Positions 44,193 to 55,644 of a DNA stretch of 64,000 bases are shown here, one piece after another. Made by a program: the position numbers and the translations under genes. Origin of the DNA: Pieris napi (taxonomy: Eukaryota; Arthropoda; Insecta; Lepidoptera; Pieridae); NCBI RefSeq assembly GCF_905475465.1, contig NC_062251.1, forward strand, positions 7,309,001-7,373,000, given 5' to 3'. The stretch's first letter is position 1; the number at the start of each line of letters is the position of its first letter. A model generated the notes under the pieces. The model was not told where the DNA came from, did not search any database, and saw nothing but the letters and a program-made list of their open reading frames with translations.

Positions 44193-44699
44193 TCATACTT
44201 TGTATTACGACCTTTGTAATCTCAATGTTACGTTGAGAATTGTCACTGATGCAGTGCATATAACAATTGTATCTGGACATAAGTTGACAACAGAAAGTTT
44301 AATTATTTTAGCTGATTTCACTGAAAAATTGTAATTTGAGTGCCAATAATTTGATATTTATAATATTTATAAAGAATAGAAAGAAAAGAAATATTAGATT
44401 TTACAAGATTTGATTAAAATTTTATATTTCTTTCAGCTGATGACAGAGAGCAAGCTTCTGTATCCATTGTGCTACAAGATCAATATTACTTTGTGAAAAG
44501 ACCATAGTAGTCTTAAAAGTAAGTTTTATCAAAGCAATATTATAAAATGGTAGTTTATGTGACCAAAGAATGGTCAATATGCGCATGATCGCTAGTCTAT
44601 ACCAGTAAGCTTTTTTTTACTTTAATAAAAACACTAGACACAAATTGTAGTACTGAAATAAATAGGATCAGCACTAAAACCATAAAATGTGTAATCAAT

Positions 44700-44880
44700 T
44701 ATATCTGAATATCTCTCGATCTGCTTTAATAAGCTGCTGCATAAAGGTGAATTTCCGGATTCTCTTAAGAAAGCCAAAGTTACTCCTATCTATAAATCTA
44801 GCCCCAAAGCCGACCCCGGCAATAACAGACCGATATCCATTGTACCTTCAATATCAAAAATATTTACTCTCGACTTGATA
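44700..44880 (+). pseudogene. Non-LTR reverse transcriptase fragment
   Basis: One uninterrupted frame reads LLHKGEFPDSLKKAKVTPIY and KSSPKADPGNNRPISIVPSI, then SKIF: the first conserved RT region (FPD.LK.A.V.PI.K..). Nothing before or after continues it. Clade not determined, jockey-like by feel. Confidence 0.75.
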
Positions 44881-45704
44881 CTTACTTACAAACTAACAAT
44901 TTTAGACTTAGACTACTGTTATTACGGCAGCTAGGGACAGGAACCCATTTGATGTCATAAAAATGACAAGGGATGGACTTTATTTCAACAAAAAAGCTGG
45001 AGAATAACATTACCAACAGGAAGATAAAAACAGAATCTTCAACGTCTCGGCGTTCTAATACTAGGGTATACAAAGTTGCAAATTCTGATGTTGTACCAAC
45101 AAAGGTGTGTAAAGAATTAAAAAAAAAATATTTCAAGTAAGTGATGGTCGAATTACTAGATTGCTTAAAAAATAAGTTTTCGGTTTCGACTCCACTACAA
45201 GACCAAAGAGGAAGACATATATACCAAAAAATAAAACAAGTGATGATCAAGTTCAAAATGTAAAGTCATTTATAGAAAAATTTCCAACATATGAATCCCA
45301 TTACACTTTACATAAAAGGCTTTTTGCCTCCAGAGTTGAACATAACCAAAATGTACTCTTTGTACTGTGAACAGAGTGCCACACCTCTATCTTATTACAT
45401 GTTTAGTAAAATATTTAATGAAAATTTTAATTTATCATTTCATCCACCAATCCGTGACTCATGTAAAAGGTGTGACATGTTGAATATAAAGATGCAAGCT
45501 TGTGATAATGCGGAGGAGAAAAGCCATCTTGAAACTCAGAGAAAGCTCCACTTACTAAAAGCAGATTCTGCAAGAAATAATTATAATAAAAATAAAGAAG
45601 AGGCTAAAGTAAATGGTAACAATACGCAGTGAACGACGATATTCTATCTCAAGCTAATGCTTAGATGAAAACACAATGGAAAATTTATAAATAAATCTAT
45701 ATCT

Positions 45705-46600
45705 ACAGGGTGGCCAAAAAGTCGTGGATCAAACGCAAATAGGGGATAGATGAGGTCATCAGCGGCAAAAAATTGTTCTACGGGAGGTCTCTAAGGTCAA
45801 CCCCTGCAGAGTTATGATTTATTTTGGTTTTTATATGAAAATTGACTTTTTGAAGTGAAAACTTCTTTAGCGGCGCTGAGCACTTTTTTGTATGGGTAAA
45901 AACTTTCAAACTTGCGTCAGGGTCACGTGATGCTGATCGAAAAAGCGTAAGATCGAGGGGAAGGGAGAGGAACTAGTATCTCCCACTCTTTCTACCGTGC
46001 CTGAGTGTACAGCGGCCCACGCGTATCCAAGGATGGTGACAGCTGATTGCTTGACTGTTGTGTAGTAAATACACTGTTGTGTATTCGTAAATGTGAATTG
46101 TTTAAATTATGGAAATCGAACAAAGTGAATCTATTAATGAAAAAAGTGATGATGAAGTAGTGAAAGAAAATGAGTAAGTACTTTATAAATTACTAGATGA
46201 AAAACTCTTACTTGGCTTTAAAAACAAAAATAACTAATAATAATAATAATAATTTATATAATTTTTATAATTTTTTGTTTTTTAAATAACGATATAATAT
46301 TATAAATTGTCATATTTGTGTACGATAGCGCAATAAATAAACATTGTATTCTACCTCATAAATGATAGTACTTTTATACTTATAATTAAACACAACGTTA
46401 ATATTGAAGTTTTCACTTCTGCCGGCACTCCCGGAGTGCTAGTGTTTTTTTTTACTAATTCTTCTTAAAATTCGAAAATATCTAGATCCTGTATCTTTCT
46501 CATAATATCCACTGGATTGGTACTGATGAGTTCTTGCGTTAGACATACTATTTATAGTTGTTTATTTAGTGTATTGAAGATAATATTAAGTGATACGATA
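45705..46600. other. Inserted repeat with a possible short first exon
   Basis: Starts around CAGGGTGGCCAAAAAGTCGT, a common outer sequence of insect repeats, and includes the 45851-45876 copy of the motif found at 1187 and 5159. At 46109 an ATG opens MEIEQSESINEKSDDEVVKE and ends at GAGTAAGT about 46173, which could be a first exon. It may instead belong to the surrounding DGC-QN element. Acidic frames at about 46840-46980 fit an N-terminal region of the same protein. Confidence 0.35.
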
Positions 46601-47345
46601 TAACATTTTTTCAAATCATAAATTTTTCTTTACTTTGGACCCCACTGTGAAAAAAAATTACTCCACCGAAAAGTGTCCCAGTACTACAAGTTTTGGCGCA
46701 TTTAATAGGGATTCTGAAAAGGTATTACACGTGGCCATGAGTAGCTTTAATATCTTTCTAGGAAGAATTACAAACAACGATTGTGAAATAATAATTGCAT
46801 TAAAACAATTATTTCTCAATGGTTGTTGTTTGTTTAGAAGAGGTTATCCAAAATTTATCTGAAATATCTGATCTGATAGGCTCAGATTCTGAAGACGATT
46901 CATGCTATGTCAACAGCATTCATTCTCCTTCTGATAGTTACCTCAATCAACTTGACGATAACTTAACAGAATAACGTTGAATGTAATGGCTTCGAATTGC
47001 ATGATGATGACGACAAGAAACGCCTACATTACAACAGATTTCAACAGATTCCTAAGTGACAGTCCTTGGAGAAACATCTCATAATGTAACATTATATACT
47101 TGCCAATGCAATTAACCAGTCTACCTGGGAAATAATGGTGTCACATGTTTCTGGTTTGACGAGACAGTCTGTGATTTGAAATCTACGACATACGCATCAT
47201 TTTTCGAAGATTATGTAACCAAGTTAATTAATGATAGTCCAAAGGATGTGATAATTTATACAGATGGTTGTACTGCGCAAAATTACAATATTGTGTCAAA
47301 TACGTTGCTGAGATTAGCTATGGCAAAGAACATAGTCATTAATCA

Positions 47346-47540
47346 TTAAGAGCGATTTTCGTTTAATGTTTATTTAAATTATATTGTTGTTTTGCTTAAT
47401 TTATTTTTATTGTTTCTTATATTATGCTATGTTTGCCTGTAAGTGCTTGACACATTAAAAATGGTTTTTTATTTTTCTGTTATCAATGTATCAGTGTGCC
47501 GAGCGTTGGCAAGCTTTTATAAATAAATAAATAAATCATA
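47346..47540. mobile_element. 5'-truncated retroposon tail inside the DGC-QN gene
   Basis: An AT-rich insert ending in ATAAATAAATAAA interrupts the coding sequence. AATCAT occurs just before and just after, a plausible 6-base target duplication. Removing the insert brings the two coding pieces together. Confidence 0.55.
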
Positions 47541-47784
47541 ACACAGAAATATTCGGACTCTGTCGACTCTGTTCACTCGGTAATAGAGAGGAAATTGAAA
47601 AATCGGTAAACATTTTTACCATCACTAAAGAAGCTAGAACCAAATCATGTCCTTACGAAGTAATTACACCTGACCAAACATTTTTCAAAGATTTCAGCAA
47701 CAAGGATTACTATATCTATGAATCATTTCGACCTGGTTGTGAGGCGGGTGATCACTGCGTCAGAATTGCGTTATTTAGTGAGTG

Positions 47785-48350
47785 ACAATGAAGTGGATAT
47801 GCTTAGAATGCAACGAGTTCGTGCACATCAAACACAACAACAGCGAGCACGACCGACATAATGAAATTGAGCGAATCCGCAGACGCAGTGCTCCTGTGAT
47901 TCTTGAACGAGCTGAATTCCACTATGATCCGGCAATTGATTATTATTGTGCCGACAAATCGGTAACAATTGGGGAAATGAAAATAATTTGTAAATATTGT
48001 AAGGCGTTAAAATACACTGGTGAATCTACTGGATTATGTTGTGCTGGAGGCAAAGTAAAATTGCCACAATTGGTCCCACCACCAGATCCTTTACGCTTTT
48101 TAGGATCAGTTGTCATCATGCTGCGTAACATTAATCAACCTCGACTATGCAATGAAACAAGACTGGCTGTTAAAAAGCTGATGAATAACGTCATTGAGGC
48201 AACAATCATAAAAGGAAAATACAAAGGAGAGGTCAGAGGATGTCTTGATCCCGCGAATACCGATGATTCCAACGGATTTACCATTCGATTTTAAACGCTT
48301 ACAATTTCCAGTACGTCTGGCCTTTGCGTTCAACGTTTGACGAGTCAGTT
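47785..48350 (+). pseudogene. Helitron protein, N-terminus fused to helicase C-terminus
   Basis: It begins LRMQRVRAHQTQQQRAR, shifts, then reads ERAEFHYDPAIDYYCADKSV, CKYCKALKYTGESTGLCC and GGKVKLPQLVPPPDPL, the zinc-finger-like N-terminus of Helitron replication proteins. After RFL it passes directly into GSVVIMLRNINQPRLCNETR and VIEATIIKGKYKG, the C-terminal part of the Pif1-type helicase. Rep and most of the helicase, more than a thousand residues in a full-length protein, are missing, as in internally deleted Helitrons. A shift at about 48230 puts the next block (IPRIPMIPTDLPFDFKRLQF) in another frame. The ends (5' TC, 3' hairpin-CTRR) were not located. Confidence 0.8.
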
Positions 48351-49688
48351 AAATTAGTAACCTCAACGGTCCGAAATCGCGAAACGTCACGTGTTTCGTT
48401 TGCGACATCAACATATTGGGAAGTTTTTAACCGACTATTTGCAGTAGTCCTGTGTCGGTTATGAACGACCGAGTCAAAACGACCAAGTCCCAACAATCGC
48501 GTGATTGATACAATCGTTCATAGCCGCTATATCCCAATCACGTTTGGGCGACACGACCGACGCGACCGTGTATTCACAAAGCGCACGCTATGAAATGGTA
48601 GCTCCTCGGTTACTATCGTCTCTCGGTCTCATGAACATTCGCGATTGACATTCACTCGGTTAATTTCTGAAGACCGAAACTAGGGTCAAGCTATATTGAA
48701 CTTTAATACTTAGGCGCGAAAGTAATAATTTTCCTTCATATCTCGATTCAAGGAAAAAATATTCGTAACTTGTAGATTTTAAGGGCTACTTTAACATGTG
48801 GATTTTTACGCGCTTTTTGTTTACGCGGGTCAAATTCAAAATGTAAACAATTGCCGTTGTAAATTTGTACCTATGATTTGTGTAAGCATTGTTAAATAGA
48901 AATTTATAGAGTCAAGTAGTATAGTTTAAAGTTATTAATTAGAGAATGTGATTATTAAGACTCTTAATTTCGATTTGGATATTAAAAAAAATTGTAAGTA
49001 TTTATTATAGATATTAATTTGGTGACACTTTTTAAATTTTATTTCGGTTATTGCATGATTTGTTTGTTTTAGCTTAACACTTGGGGTGAGATCTATAGTC
49101 CGCACTTGGACTTTGCTCAGACTTACCTTACGAAAAACTTTGCTTAGTGTACACTAAGGTTAAACTATGATTTCGTATTTATAGACATTTTAACGGTTAG
49201 ATTAAGCTAAGCCCAAGCTAAGACAGCAAATGTCAAAATACAAATTGATGTTTCATTTCATGCAATACTTTGTTTATTATCCTTTAAAAAAGTAAACAAT
49301 AACAAATATTTAAACATCTAAAACGGTACACATATATCTTCAATTTATTGTTATTTATGTATTTATTTATTTTATTATTGCAATAACTAGAAATTTACGA
49401 GTAACCTTTAGAAAATGTATTTAAAGATGGCAATAATTTTGTTACGTAGAACGGATCGCATTGTTTTGGCAACAGCAACAGAGAACTTGTATCAACAATT
49501 CAAAAGTTTCAACCGCTTTTTCACTTCTCTGTTTCTGTTTGTTTGAGCATATAAATATTTATTAAAACAACGACTGGCTTTGTGACTTGGACCTGTACCG
49601 ATCCCGTATACCTACTTAAGACCTACGCTTTCCTGAAGGACTGTGACGTTTTGTGTTTTGGCTTTGATACGAATTTTCAATATCGAAA

Positions 49689-51159
49689 GTGACAATGGAG
49701 AATATAGAGAGAGTTCTAACTTCAATAGAAAACATTGAAACGTTAGGAACTGCAGCCGATATGAATCCCCGTATGCCTAAGCTATATGTTCGGAACGAAT
49801 ACAACCAAAATCCTTTCGAGCTGTACAGTGAGAATGAATTTAAAAGAAGGTACCGTTTTTTTAAACACACGGTACTAAATGTGATCCTGCCACTGATAAT
49901 TACAAACTTACAACCTTTTAATAACAGAGGATTGCCAATTCTACCGCAATTGCAAATACTTATTGCATTAAGGTTTTATGCAACTGGATGTTTTCAGGTA
50001 ATATTGTGGTCATAAATATGTATTGTTTTTCGATTTGATATAGACAGTACTTTCAGATTGTCAGTCCAGTGGGCCAGAATGCGTCCCATGCTATTTTTGC
50101 TTGTTCTAGGTCACTATCGGACAAATTGTTATTGCCAGTTCACCTTACAGACAGCTATATTGGTATCCTTTGTTTTCTGACGGATCACCTCATTTCTAAT
50201 TTGATCCTTCAGAGAAATACCAAGCATAGCTCTCCCCATTGCTCGCTTAACCAGTGTCAGTGATGTTTCTTCACCATGCATCATCATTGGCAGGACACAC
50301 TGGTTGAAGACATTTGTCTTCTGACTTTCAGAAGCATAACATATATGTAACTAATAATTATTCCTTGAAATTACAGATGGTGTGTGGTGATTTGAACAGC
50401 ATAAGCCAATCTTCAGTGTGCTTAATTGTAAATAAAGTTTCCGCAGAGTTGAGTAAATTACTTCCTAGATTTGTGAATTTTCCAAGAAATATGACCACAG
50501 TCAAAAGGAAGTTTGAAGAATTAGGAAAATCTAATACGCACCATGGCCTAAATAATATAATCGGAGCTATTGACTGTACCCACATTAAAATTAATAGACC
50601 CAGAGGTATCACCCACTCTGAAGCATACAGGAATAGAAAAGGGTATTTTTCTGTAAATGTGCAAGCTATAATAGGGCCTGATCTCGAAATATTTGATATA
50701 GTGACTAGGTGGCCTGGAAGTTCACACGACAGCAGGATATTTAGAAACAGCCAGGCGTATGCAAGACTGGTAAATGGTGAACTAGAAGGAGTTTTAGTAG
50801 GTGACAGCGGCTATCCAGCACTGAACTTCATGTTAACACCACTTTTGAATCCACAAACAAGAGCTGACAATAATTATAATTATTCTCAATTGAGAACTAG
50901 GAATATTGTTGAAAGGTTTTTCGGAGTGTGGAAAAAGAAATTTCCATGTTTGCAGAGAGGACTACGATCAAAATTGACAAATACCAGCAACATAATTATA
51001 GCTTGTGCTGTATTACATAATATAGGTATACAGAGAGGGGATGTTTATGACGATGGTGATCTTACTGATCAAACACCAGAAGTCGAACAACACAGAAACA
51101 ATGAAAGATCTACTACAGGTCTAGCATTCCGGCAATCTGTGATTGCACAATTTAACTAG
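49689..51159 (+). CDS. PIF/Harbinger transposase (HARBI1-like nuclease), intact
   Basis: Exon 1 49689-49997 and exon 2 50377-51159 join in phase 0 (FQ before the intron, MVCGD after), giving 363 residues, about normal length for the family. It starts MTMENIE or, six bases on, MENIE. Exon 1 has LPQLQILIALRFYATGCFQ. Exon 2 carries SISQSSVCLIVNKVS (HTH-like), GAIDCTHIKI (first Asp), FSVNVQAIIGPDLEIFDI, RWPGSSHDSRIFRNS, VGDSGYPAL (second Asp), RNIVERFFGVWKKKFPCL (Glu) and CAVLHNIGI. The three acidic residues expected for DDE chemistry are all kept. It would cut and paste the element with the help of the opposite-strand Myb/SANT protein. Confidence 0.92.
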
Positions 51160-51207
51160 GTTGGTTTGGTAATAAAGAAAATTAAAACAAAAATTGTTTC
51201 ATTTTAA

Positions 51208-52426
51208 TCATTTATTTTCAGATTCTTTTTTAAACTGTAAAATTTCTAGTTCTAATTTATATTTATGTCGAAGAAATTCGATTTCTAACTGATTTTTTAG
51301 TTTCATGTGTTCCACTTCTATCTCAAATTTTTTTTTGTTGTTGTCTAACTCTTGCCACAGCAATTTTTTTTTAATATCCTCAAATGAAGTTTTATTTTTT
51401 CTGATCGCTGATGGTGTAGCTGATAGCTGAGAGGGTTCACTTTTAGTGGTGACCTCAACACTGGTTTCCGTTAACCCAGCTTCATCAGTCCAGTCCTGGC
51501 TTGTTCCCGGCTGAATTACAGATTCAAGTGTGGCCTCTATACTGGACACTCTTGCCCTCTTTGGTCTCCAGCTTTCACCGTCGTTGTCATAACCAGTACC
51601 AGCTATAAAAGTAAACAGTCAAATAAGTTATCATATAGGTATGTCTTTTATTGGTTAGAATAAGATAACATGCAGGTCAACTAATATACCTGTCCAGAAG
51701 TCTGGTAGGGGTGAGAACAGAGTGTTGTCACATACTTTGGGAGAGGCCTATGTTTAGCAGTGGATGTGAGTTGGTTGAAAATGATGAGGAATTATATCTT
51801 TGGGAAATGATCTTACCTTCTACTGTAGTTAATGTGTCACAGTCTATTGGCACATCTATTGATGGCATTATTTGTGGCATGACTGCAATCACTTGAGTGT
51901 CCATTGGCCCCATTTCAGGCGGTGCTGGTCCTCCTCCTGTCCTCTTCCTTTGGGCTTCAAGGGTTTTGGCATCCCTAGCTTTTGCCTTCATATTTTGCCA
52001 CATCTTTTTTAATTGTTTAGAATCAGCCTAAAATCGAAAAAAAATTGTACTGAAATATAAAAGTTCATATGACAAACATGAAAATTTTATCAAACCAAAA
52101 TTTACCACCAAGGTTACATTAGCATTGCTTTGGCTTTGGCTCATTCTATCCTTGTACCTAACTATACTCTAGTTATATATCTATCTTTGTAATTATCGTA
52201 CAGCATATTGATATTTATAGATAGTGTATGTTGGTGGATTACTTACAGTATGTGACACGTTAGAGTTATTAAATTCTATTGCTAATTCTTCCCAAGCCTC
52301 GTGTTTCTTTTTTTGGGAAACGGCGTCCGTCTTCCTGTTCTCTAGAATGCCAATCTTTGACTGAACCAACTGTACAAGCAGTTGCCTCTCATATTCCGAG
52401 TAAGGCTTCTGTTTTTTTTTATCCAT
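51208..52426 (-). CDS. Myb/SANT-like DNA-binding accessory protein of Harbinger, intact
   Basis: Three minus-strand exons, 52426-52247, 52027-51817 and 51602-51208, join in frame to 261 residues. Exon 1 (MDKKKQKPYSEYERQLLVQL, later HEAWEELAIEFN) and the start of exon 2 (SKQLKKMWQNMKAKA, then QRKRTGGGPAPP) form the trihelix-like Myb/SANT domain with its usual Gly/Pro linker. Exon 3 is acidic, then ends in a long charged coiled coil (KKFEIEVEHMKLKNQLEIEF). In this superfamily the partner protein binds the element ends and takes the transposase into the nucleus (family knowledge). It converges on the transposase gene, the two stops being about 48 bases apart. Confidence 0.88.
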
Positions 52427-53229
52427 TTTTTGTGAGCGAGTCCGGTCCGAGTGAGAATAGCCGTGGTCAGTCGTTTAAGCAGGTACAAAATCCGTTGAGC
52501 AAGCAAGGTCGTCAGGTAATAAAAGGTAGAAGATTCAGGTAATCGAAAATAACGGTCAACGGATGTGAAGCGATTAGCGAGAGACGAAGTTGGTTTGCTT
52601 ATATTATGTAGTTTGAATTTTGTTGTCAACATATGCCAGTGCTGCCAGATGACAGATACGATATCACACCAGTTATTTATAAGATCTCTCAAAAATGGGG
52701 TTGAACACTTATATAAATAATGTAAATAAACAACAATAGATACCATAATAATGTGTAATTATTTTATTTCATGCATTTCATAGGTATTTATCAAGATCAT
52801 TTAAAATTTCTTTGAATTCAAATTCTATTTTTCCCAAAGTCTATGGAACTCTGATACCAAATGGCAACACCGTTCATTAAAAACCGACAAAAATAAAAAG
52901 TCCAGTAAAAGATATGATGGTAGAGCAAATTTTAGGCCATTATTTTTGTTAGGCTTATAGTCAAAGTTTTTGGTAAGTCGTCGATTTCGTGGACTTGAGA
53001 TTAAGCTAAGCCAACACTAGGGAGGGATTCGCAGTTTGCTCTATAAATACCGACTGTGTCTTAGCTCGATAGTTAAGTCAGAGTAAAGTCCAAGTGCGGA
53101 CTATAGATCTCACCCTTGGTGCTGGAAGCTGTGCCTTTGATCAATTGAAATTCGTGCTACGTTATTTCTGAATTATATTATTATAATTCTTCTAACATCA
53201 ATTATCAAGAACTCCCATAATGTCTGGAA

Positions 53230-55090
53230 TAATGAAAAAAAAAGTTATATTTGGCAACATTTCTCACCGATTAATAATCAAAAAGCGAAATGCGAGCACT
53301 GCTCTAAAGTACTTTCTTTTAGTGGTGGTGCTACCGGAAATTTAAATAGGCACATGAAATAATTACATGGGACTATACAATTACTGCCATCGTTTGGGGA
53401 AGTAAATTTAAGAACAAATGACGATTTGTTTGCAGAGCCATCTACTTCTACAACAATGCCAGGAAATTCAGAAAGCCCAGAAAATATTTCTACAAATATG
53501 CCAAATAATCGGATGTTTCAGGTATCGGCACCTGTACAGACTCGTATCGACACATATACAAAGTCTTTAAAACCATTACCTGTTTATAAAACAAAACAAC
53601 TGGATGAGCAAATTGTCAAATTTATTGTGAAAGGCTTTCACGCATTTTGCATTGTAGAAGAAGACGAATTTAAAAACATATTTAAATTAATACTCCCATC
53701 TTATTCAATACCCACTCGCAAAACCATATCCAATAGTCTTATAACAAAGTTCTATCAAACAACCAAAGAAAAAGTTTTACTTCAATTATCATCTGCTGAA
53801 GCTGTGTGCTTAACAACGGACGGCTGGACATCAATGAATAATGTGAGTTTCATATCACTCACAGCACATTTCATCGATGAAAAAACACAACTTCAATCAG
53901 TTTTATTGGGATGTACCGAATTCCATGAGCGGAAAACCAAAGAAAATTTACTGAATTTTCTACAGACAGAAGTGTTGAAATGGGGGCTTAGTAATAAAAT
54001 TACTGCTGTCATTACTGACAATGCAGCTAATATATTAGCAGCTGTACGCTCAACGACGTGGCGTCACTTTTCGTGTTTTACCCACGATATTAATCTGGTC
54101 GTTTTTCATAGTCTGACTACAATTCAGGATGAGTTAGAAAAAGTAAAAGCAATTGTTCAGTATTTCAAACATAGCTCATATGCTGACCATAAACTAAAAG
54201 CAATGCAAGCCCAGTTGGATCTTCCTCTACTAAAATTAAAACAAAGTGTAGTCACAAGATGGAATTCGACCTACGATATGCTCGAACGCATTTTAAAAAT
54301 TAAAGACGCCGTTGTGAGTACATTAGCAATTGAACAACCGAAGCTAAATACACTATCACCCGAAGACTGGAAAATGCTAGAGGAAACTTGCAACATATTA
54401 AAAGTATTTTATGAAATTACTACTGAAATAAGCTCCGAACAAATAGTTTCTATATCAAAACCTATAATATTTGTAAGATTAATGAAAAACCACGTTTTAA
54501 AATCCCTAACCATCATGAATTCCGCTCGCTGTCAATCTTTGTTAGAAAAACTCAGACAACAATTAAACGAAAGGTTTAAGGATATAGAATCTAATGTATT
54601 AACCTCTGAAGCTTCATTCCTGGACCCACGATTTAAAAAACATGCATTTTCTAACAGGGAACAGTATGAAGTTTGTTTGCGTTTGATTAAAACTAAACTT
54701 CGCAATTTGATCTCGCATGAGCAAATCCAGCCACAACAACCAGTCCAAGCGCAGCAAACGACCAAATCTAGCATTTGGGCAGAATTTGACAGACAAGTGG
54801 AAGAAGATTTGATAAAAAATCCGACAGCTGCCTCCATAGTGGAGCTAGATAAATACTTAGGAGAGCCGTTATTACAACGATGTGACGATCCGCTTAAGTG
54901 GTGGCACGAGCGCAAACTTCTTTATCCGAATTTATACACACTTATGAAGCGCCGACTGTGCATTACTGCAACTTCGGTGCCAAGTGAGCGAATTTTCTCG
55001 AAAGCAGGTATAACGATTAGTACAAGGAGAAGTTCATTAAAACCGAACAAAGCCTCTCAAGTTCTATTTCTAAACCATAATTTAAAATAG
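53230..55090 (+). pseudogene. hAT transposase (BED zinc finger), two N-terminal lesions
   Basis: Beyond an in-frame TAA at about 53358 the frame is open for more than 550 residues. Before it, the BED finger CEHCSKVLSFSGGATGNLNR is readable in the same frame, but the likely start codons (53220 or 53232) are out of frame across an A9 run. The core contains CLTTDGWTS (first Asp), AVITDNAANI (second Asp), CFTHDINLVV, VTRWNSTYDMLERI and, near the end, SVPSERIFSKAG with the Glu of the C-terminal hAT dimerisation region. So catalysis and dimerisation look preserved, while the DNA-binding finger is hit by a nonsense codon and a shift. The lesions may be repairable sequencing errors or real. Confidence 0.88.
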
Positions 55091-55132
55091 CATAATTTTT
55101 TTTTGTTTAACTAATAAATTGTATTTTTTTAA

Positions 55133-55480
55133 GTTTTTTACCAGAAATCTGTACCCAGCTTAATTCCTATAAAATACGATATTGTTGATTTTTTGTTAAT
55201 TGTATTTTAATTAAACGTATTTTTTAAGTTTTTTTAACCAGAAATCTGTACCCAGCTTAATTCCTATAAAATACGATATTGTTGATTTTTTGTTAATTGT
55301 ATTTTAATTAAACGTATTTTTTAAGTTTTTTTAACCAGAAATCTGTACCCAGCTTAATTCCTATAAAATACGATATTGTTGATTTTTTGTTAATTGTATT
55401 TTAATTAAACGTATTTTTTAGGTTTTTTTAACCAGAAATCTGTACCCAGCTTAATTCCTGTAAAATACGATATTGTTGTA
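55133..55480. repeat. Four ~97-bp tandem units at the hAT 3' side
   Basis: The landmark CCAGAAATCTGTACCCAGC occurs at about 55140, 55238, 55335 and 55432. Units are nearly identical. The array begins 45 bases after the transposase stop and lies inside the element. Confidence 0.92.
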
Positions 55481-55644
55481 CGATGGTCATATAATGTGAT
55501 CTACGCCGGTCGCCGCCTTTTGTTTTGTATTCAATCATCAATTAACGGTGACCGATCGAATCTTTTGACTCGGTCACGAGTGTCATCGGTCAGGATTGAC
55601 CCGGGTCGCGAAAAATGACCGACCGACACAGGCCTAATTTGCAG

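Larger units (their letters stand above)
44930..47778 (+). pseudogene. 'DGC-QN' transposase-like protein, poorly characterised family
   Basis: Pieces in several frames occur in a consistent order: VSDGRITRLLKNK, KSFIEKFPTYESHYTLHKR (to about 45320), a longer open part 45291-45632 with SKIFNENFNLSFHPPIRDSC, KRCDMLNIKMQA and a Lys-rich coiled helix. Then, after an interruption, WFDETVCDLKSTTYASFFED, IIYTDGCTAQNYNIVSNTLL (47150-47340), DSVHSVIERKLKN, KSCPYEVITPDQTFFKDFSN and SFRPGCEAGD (to 47778). The pattern Asp...DGC.QN...HS.IE is suggestive of a DDE-type nuclease. Family knowledge is thin, and I have only seen it as repeated unannotated proteins. The copy is broken by frameshifts and two insertions. 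Confidence 0.5.
49084..53115. mobile_element. PIF/Harbinger element nested in hAT, apparently intact
   Basis: Inverted ends begin GGGTGAGATCTATAGTCCGC; the first 31 bases match exactly and the match extends to 42 with two differences. A TTG triplet flanks both ends (49081-49083, 53116-53118), a 3-base target site. Two convergent genes fill it: a two-exon transposase (+) and a three-exon Myb/SANT-like protein (-), both open with consensus splice sites. Joining the flanks restores a plausible uninterrupted hAT 5' region about 100 bases upstream of its transposase. Confidence 0.92.
48445..55636. mobile_element. hAT element with perfect 8-bp target duplication
   Basis: The left end TAGTCCTGTGTCGGT and the right end (complement TAGGCCTGTGTCGGT) form 15-base TIRs with one mismatch. 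Both are flanked by ATTTGCAG (48437-48444 and 55637-55644), the 8-base duplication that hAT transposases make. The 7.19-kb span includes a 4.03-kb Harbinger insert; without it the element is about 3.2 kb. The 48460-49083 part is non-coding, and the transposase gene lies right of the insert. Confidence 0.93.

Noticed and set aside
54532..54915. Minus-strand frame over the hAT transposase
   Set aside because: Antisense shadow of a long conserved coding sequence.
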